A model generated the notes under the pieces. It worked only from the letters and a program-made list of their open reading frames with translations, made no database searches and had not been told where the DNA came from. A stretch of 64,000 bases of DNA from Gordonia jacobaea (GTDB taxonomy: Bacteria; Actinomycetota; Actinomycetes; Mycobacteriales; Mycobacteriaceae), in contig NZ_LDTZ01000018.1 in the NCBI RefSeq assembly GCF_001186365.1, positions 310,001-374,000 on the forward strand. Reading direction: 5' to 3'. Shown here one piece after another: positions 10,055-18,308 of this stretch (position 1 is the stretch's first letter; each line of letters starts with the position of its first letter). The position numbers and the translations under genes were made by a program.

Positions 10055-10957
10055 TCAGAGCACAGAGCACTTCCCCGCCGGAATCGACGTGAAGTTCTGG
10101 CCGAGCCAATCGCCGACCTTGGTCAGCATCTTTGTGCCGTCCTCGAATTTGCCGCTGGCCGGGCGGGCAGCCATCGCAACCGCGACCTCGCCCTGGTCGG
10201 TTGAGATGAGGCCGAGCTGGCGCACCAGGTAGCCGGGCGCCGCGTGAGTGGCAGGCCCCCATCCCCCCTTCACCGCGGTGACCGCGTGCCGCTTGGGACC
10301 GAGGTCGGCGATGCCCCACCGCTGGTTCGGTGCCACCGAGCCCATGTGGTCGAGGATGTTCTTACTGTTCGGCATGCACGGTAGATGCGCGCCGAATCGG
10401 GCCTGGTCGGCCAGCGCCCACTGTGTGTAGCCCGGATACGAACGCGGAGTGTCGATCTCGGAACTGACCCGAGTCGCCATGTCATGACCTTCGCGCAGGA
10501 CAGCGGTCACCGCGTCGACCGATGCCTTGCCACCGCCGAGTGATCCCCATAGGTCGCCTGCTGCGTCATTGTCGGAGAACGTGATCGCCTTGTCCTCCTT
10601 GACGAGGATCGACGCACCGTTCTTACGCTCGGCCGCGAGTGCGACAGGGACCTTGAAGGTCGACCACGCCCGCCCCGTTTTGAGCGTCCCGAAGGACTGT
10701 GCGGCGTCGGACCCGACGGGAACCAAGGACACGCCGAGCTGGCCGGGAGTCGCTTTGCGTATCGACTTCTGCGCGACCGCCCAGCTATCCGCGAGCCGCT
10801 TGGCCGGGGGCACCGGTGGGCGCAACCACGTCGCGATCGGCTCAGGGAGCGGCGGCAGTCGAAACGGCGCCGGGGCCGCATGTGCGCTGCCGGCGCCGAG
10901 GACGACCGCAGTCACAGCAACGACGACCACCACACAAAGTCGTTTGTACAAAGTCAC
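10055..10957 (-). CDS. Secreted serine hydrolase of the beta-lactamase/PBP-like (SxxK) fold
   Basis: A 300-aa exported protein. The signal peptide (KRLCVVVVVAVTAVVLGAGSAHA) is followed by three penicillin-recognising-enzyme motifs in the right order: STFK at about 99-102, SDN in FSDNDAAGD, and KGG in AVKGGWGP. GTG 10957 is chosen because GAGGGA lies five bases upstream and the signal peptide starts there; a longer frame reaches 11011. It is paralogous to the lipoprotein at 15158-16054, sharing SNDA-type spacing, AHLPCMP and WGI blocks. A role in peptidoglycan or beta-lactam chemistry is plausible but unproven; a class A beta-lactamase Glu166 loop is not evident. Confidence 0.75.
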   Translation of the reverse strand: MTLYKRLCVVVVVAVTAVVLGAGSAHAAPAPFRLPPLPEPIATWLRPPVPPAKRLADSWAVAQKSIRKATPGQLGVSLVPVGSDAAQSFGTLKTGRAWSTFKVPVALAAERKNGASILVKEDKAITFSDNDAAGDLWGSLGGGKASVDAVTAVLREGHDMATRVSSEIDTPRSYPGYTQWALADQARFGAHLPCMPNSKNILDHMGSVAPNQRWGIADLGPKRHAVTAVKGGWGPATHAAPGYLVRQLGLISTDQGEVAVAMAARPASGKFEDGTKMLTKVGDWLGQNFTSIPAGKCSVL

Positions 10958-11080
10958 ATCTGTCCCTCTAGTCACTTGAGTAACAGACGTTACGGCCCTG
11001 CCGCGCCCCAAGCGACCCCGAGGGCGTCACAACTCGGTATCGCCGGCGCCCAGGCGGGAGGCGCGCACAGATGGGCGTCC

Positions 11081-12985
11081 TCAGCCCGGCTGCCCGACGT
11101 TCCTGCCCGACGCGACAACGAGCCGCACCAGTTCGGCACCCGCAACCGCCCTCTCGAGTTCTTTCGCTCGCGCCACGTCGTCGGCGGCCGAGGGGGTCTG
11201 CCACCGAGCGACTGGCGACAGGGAACCATCGAGAAACAGCTCTCGACATCGGCTGCGCTGGATCTTGCCGCTCGATGTCGTCGGGATCGACTGTGGATCG
11301 ACCAGAAACACCGAATGAGGATCGACGCCGTACCGGTCGGCCACAGCCACCCGCACACTTTCGATGATCTCGGCGAGCGCATCCGCATCGCCCGCACCCT
11401 CGTGATCGACATCGACTTCCTGGATGATGACCAGTCGTTCGGCCGCACGCAATCCCGGCGTGAACGCGAATGCCGCTCCACGACCAGACAGGAGAGACGC
11501 GTGGCAACCCTGCACGGAGAACTCGATGTCGTTGGGATAGTGGTGCCCGCCGCGAATCACGACGAGATCTTTGCACCGTCCGGTGACAAACAACTCGCCG
11601 TCACGAAGAAACCCGAGGTCGCCGGTGCGCAGGAACGGCCCGACGTTGGTGTCGGCGATCGACGCACCAAAGGTGTGCTCGGTTTCCTCGGGTCGACGCC
11701 AGTACCCTGCCCCGACACTGCTACCCGCACACCAGATCTCACCGACCCGTCCTTCTCCGCACCGCACCCGCGTCACCGGATCGACGATCGCCACCTCGCC
11801 GGCGCGCGGCTCTCCACACCCGACGACGGTCATGGCACCTGATGTCGTCGACTCCCCCGACACCGCCTCAGCAGTCGCCGCTCCCAATGTCATTGACTCG
11901 GCGGGAAACTCACACTCGACGACCCTGTCTTCTGCGAGCGCCTCACGATCGAGATGCACCACGCGAGGCGACGCCGGATCGGGCCGGCCCGTGACGAGAA
12001 GTGTCGCTTCAGCCAGGCCGTAGACCGCGGAGAACGCCTCTCGCGCGAATCCGGCTGGAGCGAATCCCTCTGCGAATCGTCGCAGTGTTGTCTCCTGTAC
12101 GGGCTCGGCGCCATTCATGGCGGTGCGCAACGCCGAAAGATCAAGTGCTGCACGTTCTTCGGCAGTGCTGTGCTCAATGCACAACTCGTAGGCGAAGTTT
12201 GGCGCGACGGTGTAGGTCGCGGCCGACGTGGAGAGTAGTTCCATCCACGCCATTGGTCGTTTGATGAACGCCGTCGGCGACATGAAATGTGCTGTGCAGC
12301 CGAGATAGATCATCGACAGCACACCGCCGATCAGTCCCATGTCATGGTGAGAAGGAAGCCAGAATGCTCCGACGTCAGAGTCGGTACCGTTCCACGACGA
12401 ACGGATGGCCTCCATATTCCGCATCAGGTTGTCATGTTTGAGGACAACGCCTTTCGGCGTCGTGGTCGATCCTGATGTGTACTGGATCATCGCGACCGTC
12501 GTCGCGTCGATGTCCGGCGCCACCCAGTCGTCGGCGTCCGCGGTAACCGCATCCATCAGGCCCCAGTTGAGATCGCCGCCCTCACCGAGCGTGTCGAGCA
12601 TTGTCTTGATCCCCGGCTGAGTCTCCGACACTCCCAGCGCGAAACGAGCACGTGCATCGGGCACTACCGACGACAGTCGAGGGGCAAGTCGCTCATGCAC
12701 GGGTACCGCGACCGCACCGGCGTAGACACATCCGAAAAAGCCTGCGATGTGGTCTAATCCGGGTCGACAGAGCACCAGCACGCGCTCGCCCGCCGCACCC
12801 TTGCTCTGCAACTCGGCGGCGATCGCACGAGCCCTGGTATCCAGATCCCGATAGGTCAACACACTCGTGTTCTCACCGTCGCCGTTGTACGAGAAGGCAA
12901 ACGCGACCTTGTCGGCGTACCGATCCGCCCGCTGCCGGAGCAGTTCGAGCAGAGTGTCGTCGGTGAGTTTTGCATGCTTGGACAT
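11081..12985 (-). CDS. Fatty acyl-AMP ligase (FAAL)
   Basis: A 634-aa adenylate-forming enzyme. The A3 motif is YTSGSTTTPKGVV, the A5-type block is AVYGLAEATLLVTG, and the A8-type region is RTGDLGFLRDGELFVTGRCKD. WLPSHHDMGLIGG and the insertion typical of FAALs separate it from acyl-CoA ligases: members activate fatty acids as acyl-adenylates and hand them to carrier proteins of PKS or NRPS systems. Mycolata use such enzymes (FadD32 group) to build complex envelope lipids. Here no PKS, acyl carrier protein or thioesterase gene is adjacent, so the acceptor is encoded elsewhere. The ATG at 12985 opens the conserved N-terminus. It is divergent from gjpA. Confidence 0.85.
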   Translation of the reverse strand: MSKHAKLTDDTLLELLRQRADRYADKVAFAFSYNGDGENTSVLTYRDLDTRARAIAAELQSKGAAGERVLVLCRPGLDHIAGFFGCVYAGAVAVPVHERLAPRLSSVVPDARARFALGVSETQPGIKTMLDTLGEGGDLNWGLMDAVTADADDWVAPDIDATTVAMIQYTSGSTTTPKGVVLKHDNLMRNMEAIRSSWNGTDSDVGAFWLPSHHDMGLIGGVLSMIYLGCTAHFMSPTAFIKRPMAWMELLSTSAATYTVAPNFAYELCIEHSTAEERAALDLSALRTAMNGAEPVQETTLRRFAEGFAPAGFAREAFSAVYGLAEATLLVTGRPDPASPRVVHLDREALAEDRVVECEFPAESMTLGAATAEAVSGESTTSGAMTVVGCGEPRAGEVAIVDPVTRVRCGEGRVGEIWCAGSSVGAGYWRRPEETEHTFGASIADTNVGPFLRTGDLGFLRDGELFVTGRCKDLVVIRGGHHYPNDIEFSVQGCHASLLSGRGAAFAFTPGLRAAERLVIIQEVDVDHEGAGDADALAEIIESVRVAVADRYGVDPHSVFLVDPQSIPTTSSGKIQRSRCRELFLDGSLSPVARWQTPSAADDVARAKELERAVAGAELVRLVVASGRNVGQPG

Positions 12986-13372
12986 CGGCCACCTTCGTCG
13001 GTCGTGATCTCGGTGCCGCGTCGAGTCCGCGGCGCCGTAAACGACGACCCGTCTTTCGCGTTCTGTTCAGGTCGTCGGGCGCGAGGGACGATACCCGAGC
13101 CACGGTCGCCGGATGCCACTTTTCTCAGGTTCCACAGCTCACTACGCCACCGGAACCTACCCGTCGGTACTCAAATATCGCGAATCTTCGACTAACTATT
13201 ACTAGGTTCGCCGCCGTCCTGACCTGGCTCTTTAATGATCCAACACCGCGAAAGACCCTTAGTTAATGCTTCGTGTACCAAAACAAACTTTTCGAAAAGC
13301 CCCTCTCTCAGCTCCTTCTGGCTCTACGTTCAGACCGCACTCAAGTTCTTGCACATGCCCCGAGGAGAGTCC
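12986..13372. other. Divergent intergenic region between FAAL and gjpA
   Basis: A 387-bp region with no convincing gene. The stretch from about 13180 to 13310 is clearly more AT-rich than its surroundings and should hold the gjpA promoter; it includes the 12-bp palindrome CTTTTCGAAAAG at 13288-13299. The open frames that run upstream of gjpA lack a ribosome-binding site. Confidence 0.5.
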
Positions 13373-15049
13373 GTGCAGCGTTCAGCTCCAATCGCCCTGC
13401 AAGGCGATATCGAAGTTCCCAAAAAATCCCCCCGTGCGTGGGTTGCCGCTGGTGTCGCCATCGCCGGTGCGAGCGTCATGGCCGTCGCGCCCGGCGTTCA
13501 TTCCGAGGTACCCACCGCCTACAAGGCAACCACCGAGGCGACCGTCCGTCTCGCCGCCGACTGGAAGCCACTCGAGCCGTACATCGATGCCTTCAACGAG
13601 GCGTCGAAAAATGCTGCGACTCTTGCCCATAACTACTTCCTGGCTCCAGGGCTGCCCCTGCAGCAGATCATTTCCAATCAGTCGAAGTATCTCAACGACG
13701 TTCTGAACGATCCGTCACAGGCCGACGATGTCTTGAAGAAGATGCGGGCCAACCTCGAAGCCGTGATCACCGGTGTCACCGGTATCGGCGCGAGCGACGA
13801 GACGCTCGCGCAGACGAAAGATCACACGGTCGACGGCCTGCACGGGCTGGTGCTGCAGCTGCTACCGCAGTTTCTTCCTGAGGGCGGACCGATCGATCCG
13901 GCGACGATCACCGCGATCATGAACGTGTTGGCGTCGCCGATGAGTGGCGTGCTCATCGGTCTTGTCGGCCCCGTGATCAGCCCGGCCGTCGCCGTACTCA
14001 ACAGCGGAATCGCCATCGCGGCCGCGATCCAAGCGGGCGATCCCGATGCGGTCTTTTCCGATGTGTTCTCCGCTCCGGCCAACGTCGTTGGAGCGGTTTT
14101 CAACGGTGCAACACTCGATCTCACCGCTCTGACTCCGATTATCAACGAGACCGGCCTACTCGGTAGCACGACACTGAACTCACTCGACATCGCCTTCGGC
14201 GGCCTGTTCACCCCTGGTTCGGTCGGACGCGGGTCCTACGACGGCCCCAACGGCACGTCGATCACCGCGCCAGGCGGGTCGATCCTGAACAGCATCGGCA
14301 TGAATGTCACTACAGATGCGTTGGGTTTCCCCCTCACCCTCGACATTCCTGGCCAAGCTGTCGGCCCCATCGGCGCAATGGAGGGTCTGTCACAGACCGT
14401 GGGAGTGCTCCTCGGCGACGGCTGGGATGGCAAGAACGGCAAGCCGGTTCCGCCCCTTGCCGGTGTGGAGTTCCCGACGATCAGCGACAAGGCCGCAGAC
14501 AATTGGGCTGCGGCCATCCAGAAGCTGGCCGACACCTTGCTGGGCAAGAAGGATTCCGAGACAACCCCCTCGCCGGTTACCGCCAAGACCGCAGCCGCCG
14601 TCGCGACAACCAGCGTCGCGCTGAACTCTGTGGAGTCTGAGTCTGCGAAGGCTGAGTCGGCGAAGACCGAAGTCGCACAGACGGAGTCGAGCTCGACGCC
14701 GGCGGGTTCGTCCACCGAAACCAGGACCTCCTCCGCGGCGGAGGAATCCACCTCGGCGAGCCCGACCGCCCAGCCCTCGAGCAGTCAACCCTCGAGTTCG
14801 GCGACCGCCCCGGCATCGTCGTCTACCGATGCGCCCTCTGACTCTTCGGATTCGACGCAGGGCTCCGCGTCGAGCGGATCGTCGACGTCGAACGCGGGCA
14901 CCGACGCGGACACCACGAGCTCTGCGGACACCAAGGGCTCAGCGGGCGCCGGGACCAGTTCGTCCTCGGACACGTCGAGCAAATCGAGCGAATCGAGTGG
15001 CGCGGCATCGAGTTCGAGCGATTCGACGTCGTCTGCCAGTACCGACTGA
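13373..15049 (+). CDS. gjpA: GjpA-like outer-membrane (mycomembrane) porin with Ser-rich tail
   Basis: A 558-aa exported protein resembling the channel protein GjpA described from Gordonia jacobaea. An N-terminal hydrophobic stretch (WVAAGVAIAGASVMAVAPG) acts as signal sequence. A ~370-residue domain follows, rich in Ala, Gly, Pro and Ile, with repeated GP-V-containing segments and no cysteine. The last ~130 residues are low-complexity Ser/Thr/Ala/Glu. GTG 13373 is preferred over ATG 13355 because GAGGAGAG lies just before it. It would let small hydrophilic solutes cross the mycolic-acid outer membrane. Superficially it looks like PE/PPE proteins, but no PE or PPE N-terminus is present. A strong hairpin follows the stop. 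Confidence 0.65.
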   Translation: MQRSAPIALQGDIEVPKKSPRAWVAAGVAIAGASVMAVAPGVHSEVPTAYKATTEATVRLAADWKPLEPYIDAFNEASKNAATLAHNYFLAPGLPLQQIISNQSKYLNDVLNDPSQADDVLKKMRANLEAVITGVTGIGASDETLAQTKDHTVDGLHGLVLQLLPQFLPEGGPIDPATITAIMNVLASPMSGVLIGLVGPVISPAVAVLNSGIAIAAAIQAGDPDAVFSDVFSAPANVVGAVFNGATLDLTALTPIINETGLLGSTTLNSLDIAFGGLFTPGSVGRGSYDGPNGTSITAPGGSILNSIGMNVTTDALGFPLTLDIPGQAVGPIGAMEGLSQTVGVLLGDGWDGKNGKPVPPLAGVEFPTISDKAADNWAAAIQKLADTLLGKKDSETTPSPVTAKTAAAVATTSVALNSVESESAKAESAKTEVAQTESSSTPAGSSTETRTSSAAEESTSASPTAQPSSSQPSSSATAPASSSTDAPSDSSDSTQGSASSGSSTSNAGTDADTTSSADTKGSAGAGTSSSSDTSSKSSESSGAASSSSDSTSSASTD

Positions 15050-15071
15050 CCTGTCACTGAGCGCATACACG

Positions 15072-15109
15072 GCGGAGCGCCGGATCCGGTACAGGGTCCG
15101 GCGCTCCGC
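15072..15109. terminator. Strong bidirectional hairpin after gjpA
   Basis: A perfect 13-bp GC-rich stem (GCGGAGCGCCGGA and its complement) with a 12-base loop starts 23 bp after the gjpA stop and lies before the convergent serine-hydrolase stop. It has no U-tract, as is usual in high-GC actinobacteria. Confidence 0.75.
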
Positions 15110-15157
15110 TCGTTGTCGTTCCGTCGGAGGCGGGTTGCGAAGGGTGTGCGCTGGGGA

Positions 15158-16054
15158 TCAGCAGGCACCGCGGGGAAGTCGAGCGGCGTTGCGGTTGAGC
15201 CAATTTCCGATCGCGTTGAGCGCGGCGATACCGCCCGACATCGAGCCACCCGCGGCGCTCATGGCGACGGCGGTCTGTCGTCCGTCGGAGAATGTGATGA
15301 GTCCGATCTGCCTGACCAGGTATGAGCCATCGACGCCAGGACCCCAACCACCTTTCACTGCAGTCGATCTCGGCGTCGACATCACTTCGATGCCCCACTG
15401 CTGGTTGCCTGCGACCTGCCCCATCAGCGACACGACGTGCGCTGTTCCCGGCATGCATGGCAGATGGGCGGTGAACGTGGCAGCGGCAGGCAACGTCCAC
15501 ACGGTCTGCCCGAAGACGGTGAATCCGGCGCGCAACCTCTGCGCAGGTACGGTCGACTGAGTGTCGCCACCCTCGCGCAGCACCGCGGTCACCTTACGGG
15601 CGGCGACAGCATCGCTCCCCAGCGACGACCACAGCGCCTCGGCAGAAGCGTTGTCGGAGTTGATGATCGCGTTCGATTCAGCGGTCGACGGACCGTTCTG
15701 CCGCTCGGCCGCGACGGCAAGCGGCACCTTGATCGTCGACCACGCCACCTGAGGTGTGTTGTCGCCCAGCATGATCGGGCGGCTGTCACCGCGGCCGACC
15801 GGTGCCAGAGCAACTCCGACGGGAACCCCGACCTGTGCAGCCACCGCCCCGAATCCGCGTGCCAGCGGATTCGCGACGGGAGCGCTCGACGACGCAGGCG
15901 CAGACGCTTGCGATGTGGTCGACCCGGTCACCGTCACTGTGACAGGAGTGACCTGGCCGTCACCACGACCCGCCGTCGAACAGCCTGAAAAGCCAAGAGC
16001 GCATACGGCAACCACGCCGATGACGCCGAGAAGACCGCGGCGGTCAGTAGACAT
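15158..16054 (-). CDS. Lipoprotein-like serine hydrolase of the SxxK fold
   Basis: A 298-aa paralogue of the protein encoded at 10055-10957. The N-terminus has a short hydrophobic run ending at Cys25 (GFSGC), an atypical lipobox, followed by a Thr/Ser/Ala-rich linker. Catalytic-fold motifs are STIK at 106-109, SDN in INSDNASAE and KGG in AVKGGWGP. It is therefore predicted to be anchored on the outer face of the membrane. Its ATG overlaps the end of the upstream (frameshifted) membrane-protein gene by several bases, so the two were an operon. Substrate is unknown; D,D-carboxypeptidase-like or beta-lactamase-like activity are options. Confidence 0.75.
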   Translation of the reverse strand: MSTDRRGLLGVIGVVAVCALGFSGCSTAGRGDGQVTPVTVTVTGSTTSQASAPASSSAPVANPLARGFGAVAAQVGVPVGVALAPVGRGDSRPIMLGDNTPQVAWSTIKVPLAVAAERQNGPSTAESNAIINSDNASAEALWSSLGSDAVAARKVTAVLREGGDTQSTVPAQRLRAGFTVFGQTVWTLPAAATFTAHLPCMPGTAHVVSLMGQVAGNQQWGIEVMSTPRSTAVKGGWGPGVDGSYLVRQIGLITFSDGRQTAVAMSAAGGSMSGGIAALNAIGNWLNRNAARLPRGAC

Positions 16055-16873
16055 AGACCACCGCGTCGTTGCCGCCGCGGCAGGCGACGACGCCGCCCTC
16101 CGGTCCGCACGACATCACGTAGCTCAGTCCGGTGACCGGGCTGTAGGCGCTGATAACCCGCGCCTGCCCCTGCACACCCGTGCGCAGGTACCCTCGCGGA
16201 CCGCTTGCGCGAACGAGCAACTGGTCACCGACGTACCCGCGGAAACCCCTGCGCCACAGGAGACCGCGCCCGGCGGCGGGGTCGCGGGCCCGACCGTCAC
16301 GGTGGAGGTCTGCGGCGGATTGACCGTCTGCGTGACCGTTGGCGTCGCCTCCGTGTCGGTTGTCGAATCCGAGCTCCGATTGAGCAGGAAGTACGCGCCG
16401 ACGATGAGCAGGCCGATGATCACCAGGACGGCAATGCAGATCAGCACGATCATCACTGATTTGTCGCGCCCCTGCCGACGACCAGGCGGTGGGTACGACT
16501 GCGGGTACGCGGACTGCGGGTAGCCGGGCTGGGGATATCCGGACTGGGGGTACGCGGACTGGGGATAGCCGGACTGCTGGTACGGCCCAGGGGCCGACGG
16601 ATACGCGGAACCAGGCTGCGACGGTTCGGAATGGGGCGCTTCGGAACGGGGCGATTCCGGATAGGCGTAGTCGGAGTACGCCGGCGGCTCGTAGGCACCC
16701 GGCCCAGCGCCCTCGGGCGTGCCAGGGTAGATCGACGGATCCGTGTACGCGTGCGTGGAGTTCCGGTACTCACCCGGGTCACTGCCGGTGGGGTCGTTTC
16801 GTGCCTGGTCGTCGCCCGGATTGTCATCGGCGGGACCCGACCGATCGTACGGCGCCGGAGTCACAGTGAACAC
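16044..16873 (-). pseudogene. Membrane-anchored Tyr/Pro-rich protein, interrupted by a 1-base frameshift
   Basis: The N-terminal half is cytoplasmic and Tyr/Pro/Gln/Ser-rich with repeated YPQSGYPQ-type units, followed by one strong transmembrane helix (VLICIAVLVIIGLLIVGAYF) and a Thr/Pro linker. The extracytoplasmic domain begins at VSCGAGVSAGTSVTSCSFAQAV. The frame then goes off into unrelated sequence and stops at about 16124. Adding one base at the CCC run at 16191-16193 restores the expected ending: VISAYSPVTG, YVMSCGPEG, and a terminal GGNDAVVYVY, a C-terminus seen in many actinobacterial exported proteins. The restored stop (16044-16046) overlaps the next gene's ATG. Start is GTG 16873 or 16864. 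It is either a true mutation or an assembly error. Confidence 0.7.
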
Positions 16874-17007
16874 GCCCGATTCGCGAACATAGGAGTGAGG
16901 ATATCCGGAATGCCAGATGATGCACGCCGGATTGGCGTGGGTACACCAGCACAATCCCGCCGTTCAGATGACAAGCTCGGATGACCCTACCCCGGATAGC
17001 CCCCGCT

Positions 17008-18306
17008 TCAGATGACCCCGTGAATCGGGGGACTCTCCCCACGCAACACCCAGCGACCGATGTGCTGGTACTTCCAGCGCACCGGGTCGTGCAGGGTGTG
17101 TGTTCTCGCGTTTCGCCAGAACCGATCGAGCGAGAGCTCGGCCGACGCGCTGCGTGTGCCCGCCACCTCGAACAACGCTGAGCTCACCGAATTGGACGCA
17201 CGGTCGGCGACTGTCTTGGCGACAGCGACGGCAATAGACGCCTGGGCGGTAAGCGCTGGATCGTCGACGTCGTCGGCCGTCGCCGCGTCGGCGGCTCTAC
17301 TCGCCGCGTCGAGCGTCGCTTCTGCCGCCGCGACCTCGACGCCGAGCTCGCCGAAGCGTTGCACCGTCAACAGGTCGGCGTCGGCGCGCTCGACTCCTGC
17401 CTCGAACCACGGCCGCGACTTCGTGCGCACGAAGTCGGCGGCTGCGTCGAGTGCGCCGCGCGCGATACCGACGTCGATCGCGACGTGCAGTAGCTGGGCG
17501 AATGCGCCGTAGCCGGTCGGTCGAGCGACGGCCGGTGCGCGGGCCACGAGGTCGCCCGGGTCCACGTCGACGCCACTGAACCTGACGGTCCCCGACCCGG
17601 TGGTGCGCTGACCGAGACCGTTCCAGTCGTCGACGATCTCGACCCCCGGAGCGTCGGCCGCCACGAATGCGATGTATTCGCCCGGCTCGAACTCGTCTGC
17701 GGCGTCACCGGTTTCGGGCTCTTCGGGCAAGCGCGCCAGTACGGCGAGAGTGTGGGCGAACAACGACCCTGTCGCATAGAACTTCTCACCGTCGAGCACG
17801 AACCGGTCGTCTTGCCGACGCAGCGTGGTGTTGATGTCTGCGACGGTCTTGCCACCCCGCTCCGACTGCGCATTCGCGACCCGACCACCCTGCAGGACAT
17901 GACCGAAGATGCGCTGCGCCAACGCATCCGGACCGGCGAGGCGGAGCAGATTCAGATAGACGAAGTGGCTGTGCGGGATCTGCGCGACGTTGGGGTCTGC
18001 GGCTGCGAGTAGTCGGGTGACATCCGCGACGACGCTCGGCGCGAGGTCGGGACCGCCGAATCGCTGCGGGACGGTGATCGCCAGAAGCCCCGACGCCGAC
18101 AGGTCGTTGATCTCCGCGTACGGGAGTCGGCGATCACGGTCGCGCAACGCGGCGTCGACCTCGATCCGCGCCGCGACCTCACGAGCCTTCGCCAACGCCT
18201 CCGCGGCGCTGGTCGGCACGACCACTGGATCAGCGGTCGGTACGGTCTCTGCCGGCCGAGCAGTGAAACCTTCTGTCGCCGTTGATGTGTGGGGGTCTGT
18301 CGACAC
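17008..18306 (-). CDS. sfnB: SfnB-type acyl-CoA-dehydrogenase-fold sulfur-acquisition oxidoreductase
   Basis: A 432-aa protein of the DszC/SfnB branch of the acyl-CoA dehydrogenase fold. QIPHSHFVYLNLLRLAG, NAQSERGGKTVADI, GEKFYATGSLFAHTLAVLA and the C-terminal RNARTHTLHDPVRWKYQHIG are typical of this flavin monooxygenase group, not of fatty acid oxidation. SfnB proteins act in sulfur scavenging from sulfones. GTG 18306 lies two bases after the sfnG stop, so the pair is co-transcribed. A longer in-frame ORF exists but runs into sfnG. Confidence 0.85.
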   Translation of the reverse strand: MSTDPHTSTATEGFTARPAETVPTADPVVVPTSAAEALAKAREVAARIEVDAALRDRDRRLPYAEINDLSASGLLAITVPQRFGGPDLAPSVVADVTRLLAAADPNVAQIPHSHFVYLNLLRLAGPDALAQRIFGHVLQGGRVANAQSERGGKTVADINTTLRRQDDRFVLDGEKFYATGSLFAHTLAVLARLPEEPETGDAADEFEPGEYIAFVAADAPGVEIVDDWNGLGQRTTGSGTVRFSGVDVDPGDLVARAPAVARPTGYGAFAQLLHVAIDVGIARGALDAAADFVRTKSRPWFEAGVERADADLLTVQRFGELGVEVAAAEATLDAASRAADAATADDVDDPALTAQASIAVAVAKTVADRASNSVSSALFEVAGTRSASAELSLDRFWRNARTHTLHDPVRWKYQHIGRWVLRGESPPIHGVI

Positions 18307-18308
18307 CG

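Noticed and set aside
10055..10957. Class A beta-lactamase
   Set aside because: SxxK, SDN and KGG are present but no convincing Glu166 loop is seen, and a paralogue lies nearby, so only the fold is claimed.
13235..13372. Longer gjpA reading frame starting at 13235
   Set aside because: The extra N-terminus lies in AT-rich promoter-like DNA and would bury the signal sequence; GAGGAGAG marks GTG 13373.
13373..15049. PE/PPE or PE-PGRS family protein
   Set aside because: It lacks the PE or PPE N-terminal motif, and the tail is Ser-rich rather than Gly-Gly-Ala repeats; GjpA fits better.
17008..18306. Ordinary fatty acyl-CoA dehydrogenase of the nearby beta-oxidation locus
   Set aside because: Its motifs match the DszC/SfnB monooxygenase branch, and it is coupled to sfnG.
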